In this document: in pieces, positions 14,767 through 22,172 of the stretch
Layout: each line of letters begins with the position of its first letter
How positions within the stretch are numbered: position 1 is the first letter of the stretch
Assembly (NCBI GenBank): GCA_009695305.1
Contig: SIBG01000020.1
Location: 1-52,717, forward strand
DNA length: 52,717 nucleotides
Source of the DNA: Opitutus sp.
GTDB taxonomy: Bacteria > Verrucomicrobiota > Verrucomicrobiia > Opitutales > Opitutaceae
Direction: 5' to 3'
Notes under the pieces: generated by a model
What the model was told of the DNA's origin: nothing
The model's database searches: none
Seen by the model: the letters and a program-made list of their open reading frames with translations, nothing else
Translations under genes and position numbers: made by a program

Positions 14767-16106
14767 TTTTCCGGCTGGGGGAGAGTGGTGCTCAGGCCGA
14801 AGGCCGCGAGGGAGAGCACGGCGCCAGCGATAAAGACGCTGGCCGAACCGAAAACCCAATAGGCGACGCCCGCGACCACGGGCGTGATCGCGCGGGACAG
14901 GGAACCGAGCGAGCGGAAGATGCCGAGCACACGACCCTGCTCGGCCGGCGTGCTGTAGAGCGAGATGAGCCCGGTGGTGGAGGGATTGACCAGGCCCGAG
15001 CCGACCGCGAGGGCCGCGAGGCCGGCGTAGAGCAGCCACGGTTGCAGCGCGCAGCCGACGCCGACCAAGCCGACCGCGGTGATGATCAGGCCGAGGTTGA
15101 GCACGTGGATTTCGCTCATCGTCCGGAGCAGGCGGCGCACAATAAAACCCTGGGTGATGATCGCGCAAACGCCGAGGTAGCCGAGGAGGAAGCCGTTTTG
15201 CCGCGCGGTGTAGCCGAAGCGCTCGGCCGCGAGAAAGGTGAGCGACATCTCCATCGCCACGAAGGCGACCGAGAACACAAAGGCGACGAGGTTGGCGCGG
15301 CGCACGCCGGGATGCGCGAGGCCAAGGATGGCGGCGAGGGGATTGCGCACCCGCGGATCACGGGCCTCGGCGCGCACGGCCGGGGAGAGCGTCTCGGTGA
15401 AACGCAGCGAAATCCAGCCGAAGTTCACGAGGCACAAGGCAAAAGCGATGAGCGCGGGCACGGAGAACGGGTTGACGCCCCAGCGCGCGAGCGACGGATG
15501 ATGGTCCAGCAGGTTGAAATGAACCGTGAGGGCGCCGAGGGTCGGACCGGTGACGAGCCCGAGGCCGAAGGCGGCGCCGACGATGCCCATCGCGCGCGAG
15601 CGTTCCGCGCGGGTGGTGACATCGGCGACGGCGGCGGTGGCGACGGAGATGTTGCCGCTGAACGCGCCGCTGACGACGCGCGAAAGGAGGAAGAGCCAGA
15701 ACGAGCCGCTGAGAAACCACAGGAGGTAGCCGAGGGCGTTGCCGACGACGGTCAGCAGCAGCACGCCGCGCCGGCCGTGGCGATCGCTGAACGCGCCCCA
15801 GAACGGGGCGAACACAAATTGGAGAATGGAGAAGAACGAACTGATCACGCCGCCGAAGAGGACGGCGGCGAAATTATTGTCCTTGCCGAGCGCGTGGGCG
15901 AGGGCGTCGAGCTGGGTCAGCAGCCAGCCGAGCGCGCCGGTGTGACCCTCGAGTTTCAGATAGTAACCGAGCAGATCGGGGCCCAGCGGGAAGCCGATCG
16001 AAAACCCGATGAGGTCGATGTAGAGCGTGAGAAAGATGACGCCAAGCGAGAGCGGGCGCGAGGACGCAGGGACGGGAGCAGGCAGGGGAGCAGCGACGTT
16101 GGACAC
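14763..16106 (-). CDS. Major facilitator superfamily transporter (TetA-like)
   Basis: A 12-segment inner-membrane transporter of the MFS, drug:proton antiporter type. LGVIFLTLYIDLIGFSIGFP in the first segment, FWGAFSDRHGRRGVLL as the loop 2-3 signature and the GFLLGYLGVCAIITQG segment in the second half are typical of tetracycline-type exporters. The GTG at 16106 is preferred, giving 447 residues; a TTG at 16148 in the same frame would add 14, but it lies inside a dispersed word (gacgccaagacgcaaagg). The substrate cannot be predicted. The coupling with an aspartyl protease lipoprotein downstream is unusual for an exporter of this type. Confidence 0.88.
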   Translation of the reverse strand: MSNVAAPLPAPVPASSRPLSLGVIFLTLYIDLIGFSIGFPLGPDLLGYYLKLEGHTGALGWLLTQLDALAHALGKDNNFAAVLFGGVISSFFSILQFVFAPFWGAFSDRHGRRGVLLLTVVGNALGYLLWFLSGSFWLFLLSRVVSGAFSGNISVATAAVADVTTRAERSRAMGIVGAAFGLGLVTGPTLGALTVHFNLLDHHPSLARWGVNPFSVPALIAFALCLVNFGWISLRFTETLSPAVRAEARDPRVRNPLAAILGLAHPGVRRANLVAFVFSVAFVAMEMSLTFLAAERFGYTARQNGFLLGYLGVCAIITQGFIVRRLLRTMSEIHVLNLGLIITAVGLVGVGCALQPWLLYAGLAALAVGSGLVNPSTTGLISLYSTPAEQGRVLGIFRSLGSLSRAITPVVAGVAYWVFGSASVFIAGAVLSLAAFGLSTTLPQPEK

Positions 16107-16140
16107 AGGAGAGCCGGCGACGAAAGCGGGTTCAGTTCCA

Positions 16141-16160
16141 GACGCCAAGACGCAAAGGGA
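16141..16160. repeat. Dispersed word of the aagacgcaaagg type
   Basis: Gacgccaagacgcaaaggga sits in the gap between the MFS gene and the histidine kinase gene. A second copy of the core (ggcaagacgcaaag) is at 19083-19096. The wording is like the gcgcaaagacgcaaagg sequences scattered between genes in many bacteria. Confidence 0.5.
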
Positions 16161-16183
16161 GTTTCCGTCGAGGTGAGCGCCGC

Positions 16184-17767
16184 TCAGCCGAGGAGTTCGC
16201 GGAGTTTTTGTTCGAGCGCGGTGCGTTTGAAAGGCTTGTGCAGGAACGCGAGGGGACCGGAGCCGCCGGCCTGGCGCTGCATGATGTCGTCGGCGCTGTG
16301 GCCGCTGACGATAAGCACGCGCACGTCGGGGCGCAGGGCCCGCAGCGCGATGAGCGTTTCTTCACCGCTGAGCCCGGGCATGAGGAGATCGAGCAGGACC
16401 AGATCGAACGAGGCGGGGTTCTCGCGGAATGCCGCGAGGCCGGCGGCGCCGTCGAGGGCGATGAATGGCTCCAGGCCAAAGGACCGAATCATCAGGGCGT
16501 TGACGGAGCGCACGAGTTCGTCGTCGTCGATGATGAGGCCGCGGCCGGTGCGCTGCCAGCCGGTGGACGGCGGCGGCTCGGTTTGCGGCGGGAGCGGAGC
16601 GCCGCCGGGGACGGGAGGCAGGAGGAGGCGGAAGACGGAGCCATGGCCCGGCGAGCTGACGACGCGGAGCGCGCCCTTGTGGCCGCGCACGGTGCCGATC
16701 GCAGCGGAGAGGCCGAGGCCGCGGCCGGTGAATTTCGTGGTGAAGAAGGGATCGAAGATCTTCGCGATGATCTCGGGCGTCATCCCGCTGCCGGTGTCGC
16801 GCACTTCGATAAAAACGTAGTCGCCCTCGATCAGTTCGTTCCCGGCGGCGCAGGTGGCGAGCAAGGCATGATCGGCGTGCATGACGCCGGTCGAGAGGGT
16901 GATTTCTCCACCGGGTTCGCCGATGGATTCGGCGGCGTTGAGGATCAGGTTCATCACGCTTTGACGGATGAGGGCGGGATCGACGAGCACGGCGGGAAGC
17001 TCGGGCTTGAGCACGAGATGCAGCGTGGCGCGACGAACGAGGGCGACCTCGATCAGGGGGCGGAGGGTTTCGACGAGGGCGCTGAGGTCGACCGGCTCCA
17101 GCTTGAGGCGACCCATGCCGGCGTAGGCGAGCATCTGCTGGCAGAGGTCGGCGGCGCGGAGCGAAGCGATTTCAATGGAGCGAAGCTGCGGGTCGAAGGG
17201 TGAGTCGGCTGGCAGGGCGAGGCGGACGAGGGTGGCGTCGGAGCCGAGCACGGGGCGGTTGCTTTCCAGCGGCTCGGCAAAGCGAATGGGGAAATACTCG
17301 GGCCGCGGGCTGGCCCGGACGTCCGTGCCGTCTCGTTGCCGCTGGATGATCTGAAACCCCGGACCAAAATCCTCGGCGCCGGCGCGCTCCCAGTCGGCGC
17401 GCTGGGCGGCGGTGACGAGGGGCGCCCATTGGAGGGCGAGGACGCCGGGATGGCGGGCGAGGAGCGCCGCCGCCGCCCGGGCAAATTCCGCGCGGGGGAG
17501 GGCGGCGTTCTGCGCGAGGAGCAGCTTCAGGGCGAAGACGCCTTCCTGATAGCCGTCGAGGGTTTCGCGGATGAGAGCGTGGCGCGACTCGACCAGTCGG
17601 TCGAGATCCTGGGAACGCTTTCGCTCGACGCGGCTTTGTGTGAAGCGGTAGAGCGCGCCCGAACCGATCACGCCAGCGATGAGCACCAAGGCAATGACAA
17701 GGCGCGGGGAGTAGGAGGTGGGCCGAGGGCTGGAGGCGGGTGGCATGGGAAGCCGCGGGCCGATCAC
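16184..17767 (-). pseudogene. Hybrid histidine kinase lacking its H-box and second membrane segment (internal in-frame deletion)
   Basis: The frame of 527 codons is open, but the domain order is incomplete. A membrane segment (residues 23-41) and the first part of a periplasmic CHASE sensor domain (about 60-180, ending at PVLGSDATL) run straight into LALPADSPFDPQLRSIEIASLRAADLCQQMLAYAG. That sequence is normally the second half of the dimerisation helix, after the GIAHDFNNLL H-box. The rest of CHASE, the second membrane segment, any PAS domain and the phospho-accepting His are absent. The ATPase domain (VRDTGSGM, GRGLGLSA; about 250-395) and the receiver (408-527, acceptor Asp460, Lys511) look intact. 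With one membrane segment the kinase part might even face the periplasm. The start is GTG 17767 or ATG 17746. It is either a decayed gene or an atypical partner protein. Confidence 0.8.
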
Positions 17768-17784
17768 GGGCGCCGACAGCTGGG

Positions 17785-19050
17785 TCAGTGGCGATAGGGA
17801 AGCGGAAAACGCGCGGTGAGTGCAAGCACGCGTTGCGTGACGCTGGCGAGGGTCGCGGCTTCAGTGGAGGTGCCGATGGCGACCAGCACGGTGTCGATGC
17901 AGTCGGCGATTTCGTCCATATCCCGCTCGACGAGACCGCGTGTCGTGACCGCGGGAGTGCCGAGGCGGATGCCGGAGGCCTGGAACGGCGAGCGCGTCTC
18001 AAACGGGACGGTGTTTCGGTTGCAGGTAAGGTGGGCCTTATCGAGTGTCTCCTGGGCGACCTTGCCGGTGAGTGCGGGGAACTTGGCGCGAAGATCGACG
18101 AGCATGAGGTGGTTGTCGGTGCCCCCAGAAACGAGCTTGTGGCCACGAGCGGTCATCGCGGCGGCCAGAGCTTTCGCGTTTTTGACGATCTGTCCGCTGT
18201 AGACTTTGAATTCGGGTTTGAGGCATTCGCCGAAGCACACGGCCTTGGCGGCGATCGTGTGCATGAGCGGGCCACCCTGACCGCCGGGAAAGACGGCCGA
18301 GTCGATGACCTTCGCGTGCGCCGCTTTGCACATGGTCAGACCGCCACGCGGGCCGCGCAGCGTCTTGTGCGTGGTGGTGGTGACAAAATCGGCGTGAGGG
18401 AACGGTGAGGGGTGATGCCCCGTGGCGACGAGTCCGGCGATGTGGGCGATGTCGGCGAAGAGCCAGGCCCCGACCGAGCGGGCGATCTCGCCCATGCGCG
18501 CAAAGTCGATCACGCGCGAATAGGCGCTGGCGCCGACCGTGATCATCTTGGGCTTTTCGCGGAGCGCGACCACGGCGAGTTCATCGTAATCGATGAGGCC
18601 GTTGTCCTCGCGGACGCCGTATTGGCAGAAGTTATAAAGTTTGCCCGAGAAATTGGCCGGATTGCCGTGGGTCAGGTGGCCGCCGTGGCTCAGCGTCATG
18701 CCGAGGATCTTGTCCCCCGGTTGGAGCACCGCGGTGTAAACGGCGAAGTTGGCCTGTGAACCGGAATGCGGCTGGACGTTGGCGTGCTCGGCCTGGAAGA
18801 GTTTTTTGGCGCGCTCAATGGCGAGGACCTCGACCTTGTCGACCTCCTGGCAGCCGGCATACCAGCGCTTCGCGGGGTAGCCTTCGGCGTATTTGTTCGT
18901 GAGCACGCTGCCCTGGGCCTCCATGACGGCCGGGTAGGTAAAATTCTCGGACGCGATGAGCTCGAGATGGCTCTGCTGGCGGGCCAACTCGGCGGAGATG
19001 GCCGAGAAAATTTCTGGATCGAGGGTCGAGAGCGGTGCGGCGTTGAGCAT
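17785..19050 (-). CDS. glyA: Serine hydroxymethyltransferase
   Basis: GlyA interconverts serine and glycine with tetrahydrofolate, feeding one-carbon units to purine and methionine synthesis. The 421-residue PLP enzyme has the expected length. [25 protein letters not shown] is the family start, [11 protein letters not shown] follows, [12 protein letters not shown] supplies the PLP Asp and His, and [15 protein letters not shown] contains the PLP lysine. The ATG at 19050 gives the usual N-terminus. It lies 54 bases after the phosphatase gene in the same direction, an order also seen in Bacillus, where ywlE is near glyA. Confidence 0.97.
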   Translation of the reverse strand: MLNAAPLSTLDPEIFSAISAELARQQSHLELIASENFTYPAVMEAQGSVLTNKYAEGYPAKRWYAGCQEVDKVEVLAIERAKKLFQAEHANVQPHSGSQANFAVYTAVLQPGDKILGMTLSHGGHLTHGNPANFSGKLYNFCQYGVREDNGLIDYDELAVVALREKPKMITVGASAYSRVIDFARMGEIARSVGAWLFADIAHIAGLVATGHHPSPFPHADFVTTTTHKTLRGPRGGLTMCKAAHAKVIDSAVFPGGQGGPLMHTIAAKAVCFGECLKPEFKVYSGQIVKNAKALAAAMTARGHKLVSGGTDNHLMLVDLRAKFPALTGKVAQETLDKAHLTCNRNTVPFETRSPFQASGIRLGTPAVTTRGLVERDMDEIADCIDTVLVAIGTSTEAATLASVTQRVLALTARFPLPYRH

Positions 19051-19078
19051 GGAAAGGAAAGCCCGAACGCTCAGGCAA

Positions 19079-19104
19079 CGAAGGCAAGACGCAAAGATTT
19101 TTTC
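19079..19104. repeat. Dispersed word of the aagacgcaaag type in glyA leader
   Basis: Cgaaggcaagacgcaaagat followed by a t-run lies between the phosphatase stop and the glyA start. It shares its core with 16141-16160. On the minus strand it reads tctttgcgtcttgccttcg, and the t-run sits immediately after the phosphatase gene on the plus-strand reading. Confidence 0.5.
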
Positions 19105-19593
19105 TCAGGTCTTCGCCGGGAGGTGTGTCTTAATGAACTCGATGAGCGACGGGATGGCCTCGACGAGTTCGTCGCGCGCCGTCTCGTAGAGCCGGAGCGG
19201 GCCGCCGTAGGGGTCGCCGATTTCCTTGTCGCCGCGTTGGGGCATGAATTCACGGAAGAGAAAGAGGTTCTTCGGTGGCGGCTGGGCCTGGAGCCGGATC
19301 ATCGCCCGGTGTGATTCCGTCATGCAGAGCACTAGGACCGCCTCGTCGAGCAGTTCCTGGGTGAGCGGGCGGCTGACATGGCCGGCGATGTTCAGGCCGA
19401 CCTTTTTCAGCGCGGTGACGGAGTTTTCCGACACGGGATCGCCCCGGCGGGCCGCGACGCCGGCGGAGACGACCTGGAAGGACCGCAGCGGCTCGGGCTG
19501 GGCGGCGAGGGCGTGTTGGAGGAGGGCCATGGCCATCGGGCTGCGGCAGATGTTCGCCGTGCAAACGGTGACGATGGTTCCGGAAGAGGTCAT
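19105..19593 (-). CDS. Low-molecular-weight protein phosphatase (YwlE/Wzb type)
   Basis: A 162-residue phosphatase of the LMW-PTP family. The active-site loop is VCTANICRSP with nucleophile Cys11 and Arg17, and the general acid is in the GDPYGG motif near residue 124. Family relatives remove phosphate from tyrosine (for example Wzb in capsule export) or from arginine (YwlE). YwlE has a threonine at the position of Ile15 here, and that threonine sets arginine specificity, so Ile15 points to a tyrosine phosphatase. The position next to glyA, however, recalls ywlE. Surface polysaccharide genes lie 10 kb away, so a Wzb-like role is also possible. Confidence 0.9.
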   Translation of the reverse strand: MTSSGTIVTVCTANICRSPMAMALLQHALAAQPEPLRSFQVVSAGVAARRGDPVSENSVTALKKVGLNIAGHVSRPLTQELLDEAVLVLCMTESHRAMIRLQAQPPPKNLFLFREFMPQRGDKEIGDPYGGPLRLYETARDELVEAIPSLIEFIKTHLPAKT

Positions 19594-19654
19594 CGGTGTG
19601 CCGAGGACAGGATACGGTTTCGCGGGAAAGGCAAAAAAGGATTCTGCCCAGGCC

Positions 19655-20311
19655 TCAAATCTTCTTCAAGGCGAGCAGGGCGCGGTGGAGATGCACCGCC
19701 CGCTGGAGGGCGGCGTCAAGCAGCGGGGGTGAGGGCGGCGGAATTGCGGATGTTCCGGCGCTGGACCGCGAGGGATGGCTCGGCGACGCGACCGCCCCCA
19801 GCGTCTCCGTCGGTTGCTCCTTAACGAGGCTGGCCTCGTCGTGGCGCGGTTTGCCGGAATTTTCGGTGAGAAGGGACTCGACGGACGCTCCCTGCTCAAG
19901 GGCGTCGTAAGCGCGGCGCTCGGCCTCGGCGGCAATTTTCAGCGCGAGAGCTGGAGTGAACCCGGGAGCCGTGCCGCCAATCGTGATCACGTGGGTGTCG
20001 CGTTCAGGCTCGGCCGTCGACGCCAGCAGCGCGGGACTGGTGTCGGCGTTGGCGAGGATAAAAACCGGCGCGTGCGCCGTGGCGTGAAAGCGGAGCCAGG
20101 CGGCCAAGGCGGCCGCGGCGTCGGCGTCGCCCCGGACGTAGCGAAGGTCGAGCACGCACGGTTGTTTGCGGGTGGATTCTGCGGTGGGCAGGTCGGCGGG
20201 CAACTGGTGGACGCGGTGGTAGGCGAGGCCCTGGCCGAGATCGCGGTCGAGGGAGGCGGCACGGGCGAACCCGGAGAGAACGAGAATGAAGCACGAGAAC
20301 GATTTCTTCAT
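19655..20311 (-). CDS. Putative secreted protein coupled to purD, unknown function
   Basis: A 218-residue protein whose ATG (20311) overlaps the purD stop as ATGA. The first 18 residues (MKKSFSCFILVLSGFARA) form a signal peptide. The middle (QPCVLDLRYVRGDADAAAALAAWLRF, then APVFILANADTSPALL) resembles one Rossmann-like half of S41-type or rhodanese-like folds, but no active site is evident. Residues about 160-200 are a Ser/Pro-rich linker. I do not recognise a family. The coupling to purD is probably a packing effect of tightly spaced genes and not a sign of purine metabolism. Confidence 0.72.
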   Translation of the reverse strand: MKKSFSCFILVLSGFARAASLDRDLGQGLAYHRVHQLPADLPTAESTRKQPCVLDLRYVRGDADAAAALAAWLRFHATAHAPVFILANADTSPALLASTAEPERDTHVITIGGTAPGFTPALALKIAAEAERRAYDALEQGASVESLLTENSGKPRHDEASLVKEQPTETLGAVASPSHPSRSSAGTSAIPPPSPPLLDAALQRAVHLHRALLALKKI

Positions 20312-21597
20312 TGGCGGTGGAGCTGGCGGGCGCCGATGTCGCGGCGGAAATATTTGGCCGCGCAGGTAATTTGATCGCAGGCGGCGTAGGCGCGGTCGGC
20401 GGCGGCGCGGAGCGTCGGCGCGAGGGCGGTGACGCCGAGCACGCGACCGCCGTTCGTCACGATTTGGCCGGAGGAATTTTTCGCGGTGCCCGCGTGATAG
20501 ACGAAGGTCGAGGGCGGGAGGGTGGCGGCGGGAGGGAAGGCGATCACGTCGCCCTTGGGATAGGCGTCGGGATAGCCGCGCGCGGCGATGACCACGCAGA
20601 GGGCGGCCTCGGGTTTCACGGCCAGCGTGATGGTGGTGAGCTCGCCGCGGGCGGCGGCCCAGAGGAGCGCGAGGACATCGGTCGCGAGGCGCGGGAGGAC
20701 GACCTGCGTCTCGGGATCGCCGAAGCGCGTGTTGTATTCGAGCACGCTCGGGCCGGTGGGTGTGAGCATGATACCGATGAAAAGCGTGCCGCGAAACTCG
20801 ATGCCTTCGGCCGCGATGGCGTCGACGGAAGGGCGGACGATCTCGCGGTCGATGCGTTCGAGGAGCGCGGGCGTGACCACCTCGGCGGGCGAGTAGGCGC
20901 CCATGCCGCCGGTGTTCGGGCCGGTGTCACCGTCGCCGATCCGTTTGTGATCCTGGGAAGTCGGGAGCGTGACATAATCGCGGCCCGACACGACGACGAG
21001 CAGCGAGGTCTCTTCGCCATAGAGGCAGTCTTCGATGAGAACCTGATGGCCGGCGGAGCCGAACTTTCCGCCGTCGAGCATGGCGCGGACGGCGGCCTCG
21101 GCTTCGGTGAGCGTCTGGGCGACGACGACACCTTTGCCGGCGGCGAGGCCGTCGGCCTTGATCACGATCGGAATCGGCCGCGTGCGCAAATAGGCGAGAG
21201 CGGGTGCGACCTCGCTGAAGCAGCCGGCCGCCGCCGTCGGAATTTTGTATTTCAGGAGGAGCTGTTTGGTGAATATTTTGGACGCTTCGAGCCGCGCGCC
21301 GACGGCTTTGGGGCCGTAGGCGGGGATGCCGATTTTCTCGAGCTGATCGACGAGGCCAAGCGAGAGTGGCACTTCGGGACCGACGACGACGAACTCGATC
21401 TGCTCGCGCTGGGCGAGGGCGAGGAGGCCGGCGATGTCGTCGGCGGCGACGGAACAGCAGGCGACGTCTTGGGCGATGCCGGCATTACCGGGAGCGCAGA
21501 CGACACGCGGTTTAGCAGGCGACTGGAGCAGCGCGCGAACGAGCGCGTGTTCGCGGCCTCCGGAGCCGACGACGAGGATGGAGCAGGGAAGCTTCAT
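20308..21597 (-). CDS. purD: Phosphoribosylamine-glycine ligase
   Basis: PurD couples 5-phosphoribosylamine to glycine with ATP (GAR synthetase), the second step of purine synthesis. The 429-residue ATP-grasp enzyme begins with ILVVGSGGREHAL (residues 7-19) and includes VVGPEVPLSLGLVD, the central VIKADGLAAGKGVVVA ATP-binding strand, and GMGAYSP before the metal site EFRGTLFIGIM..LEYNTRFGDPETQ. All are intact. The ATG at 21597 overlaps the stop of a RelE/ParE-type toxin gene as ATGA, so antitoxin, toxin, purD and a secreted protein form one coupled operon. Confidence 0.96.
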   Translation of the reverse strand: MKLPCSILVVGSGGREHALVRALLQSPAKPRVVCAPGNAGIAQDVACCSVAADDIAGLLALAQREQIEFVVVGPEVPLSLGLVDQLEKIGIPAYGPKAVGARLEASKIFTKQLLLKYKIPTAAAGCFSEVAPALAYLRTRPIPIVIKADGLAAGKGVVVAQTLTEAEAAVRAMLDGGKFGSAGHQVLIEDCLYGEETSLLVVVSGRDYVTLPTSQDHKRIGDGDTGPNTGGMGAYSPAEVVTPALLERIDREIVRPSVDAIAAEGIEFRGTLFIGIMLTPTGPSVLEYNTRFGDPETQVVLPRLATDVLALLWAAARGELTTITLAVKPEAALCVVIAARGYPDAYPKGDVIAFPPAATLPPSTFVYHAGTAKNSSGQIVTNGGRVLGVTALAPTLRAAADRAYAACDQITCAAKYFRRDIGARQLHRQ

Positions 21598-21905
21598 GGA
21601 GGAGACGCGGGAGTTCGCCGATGACGCCAGTAACCGGGCTTGCGGGCGGCCTGCATCACGGCCCAGATCACGATTCGATCATTGAGCAATTCGTGGTAAT
21701 CGAGGAACGGAAATTTGTGGATGAGCTGTTTGCGGACGCCGTCACGCTCGGCCACGCCGGATTCTGGAAATTGGCCCGCCCGGGAGACGGCCGACATCAC
21801 CGCCGCGTGGAACCGCGGGCCAAAGCCGGAGCGCTGCATTTCGTAGAAGCGGATTTCGGCCTCGAGCTCGGTTGGTGCTTCAGCGTGGAACGCGGGTGAT
21901 TTCAT
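21594..21905 (-). CDS. RelE/ParE-family toxin
   Basis: A 103-residue protein of the RelE/ParE superfamily. APTELEAEIRFYEMQRSGFGPRF is the typical first helix pair (E-A-x-x-Y-Y-E-x-x-x-x-G-L-x-x-x-F in relatives). It is followed by the strand IHKFPFLDYHELLNDRIVIWAVMQAARKPGYW with the family ending R-x-P-G-Y-W. It would act as an mRNA interferase or gyrase poison when free of antitoxin; which one cannot be told. The gene overlaps the antitoxin gene by 26 bases and purD by 4. The start ATG 21905 lies inside the antitoxin gene, which is usual for such pairs. Confidence 0.85.
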   Translation of the reverse strand: MKSPAFHAEAPTELEAEIRFYEMQRSGFGPRFHAAVMSAVSRAGQFPESGVAERDGVRKQLIHKFPFLDYHELLNDRIVIWAVMQAARKPGYWRHRRTPASPP

Positions 21906-22131
21906 TCAGCAACCGCTGGATGCTGCGTTCCACGACATCGCCGGAAATCAACTGGACCTTCCCCGAAAGCACCTCCGCGCGCCGCCGCATGACTTCGGTC
22001 ATTTGCGCCTCATGAATTTCGGCCGGAACGTCCGCAGCCAAACTCGCGATGAGCTTGTCGGCGAGGTCGGCCTTGGTCTCGGTCGGCAGCGCGAGGACTG
22101 CCTCGGAGAGTTCGGCGAAAGACGACGGCAT
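21880..22131 (-). CDS. Addiction-module antitoxin (putative addiction module component family)
   Basis: An 83-residue protein of the small antitoxin family often annotated as addiction module component (TIGR02574 type). EAVLALPTETKADLADKLIASLA is the recognisable helix pair (L-P-x-x-x-R-x-x-L-x-x-x-L-L-x-S-L), followed by residues that would wrap the toxin. It precedes and overlaps the toxin gene, the normal antitoxin-first order. No separate DNA-binding domain is visible. The start is ATG 22131; 41 bases separate it from the LOG-type gene upstream. Confidence 0.82.
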   Translation of the reverse strand: MPSSFAELSEAVLALPTETKADLADKLIASLAADVPAEIHEAQMTEVMRRRAEVLSGKVQLISGDVVERSIQRLLNEITRVPR

Positions 22132-22172
22132 GATGGAACGCTAGCGAACGCGGACCGGTTGGCCAGTTTTGT

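Noticed and set aside
14703..16820. A long open frame on the plus strand opposite the MFS transporter and kinase genes
   Set aside because: Arg/Glu/Gly-rich translation without any domain; the minus-strand genes have clear family motifs.
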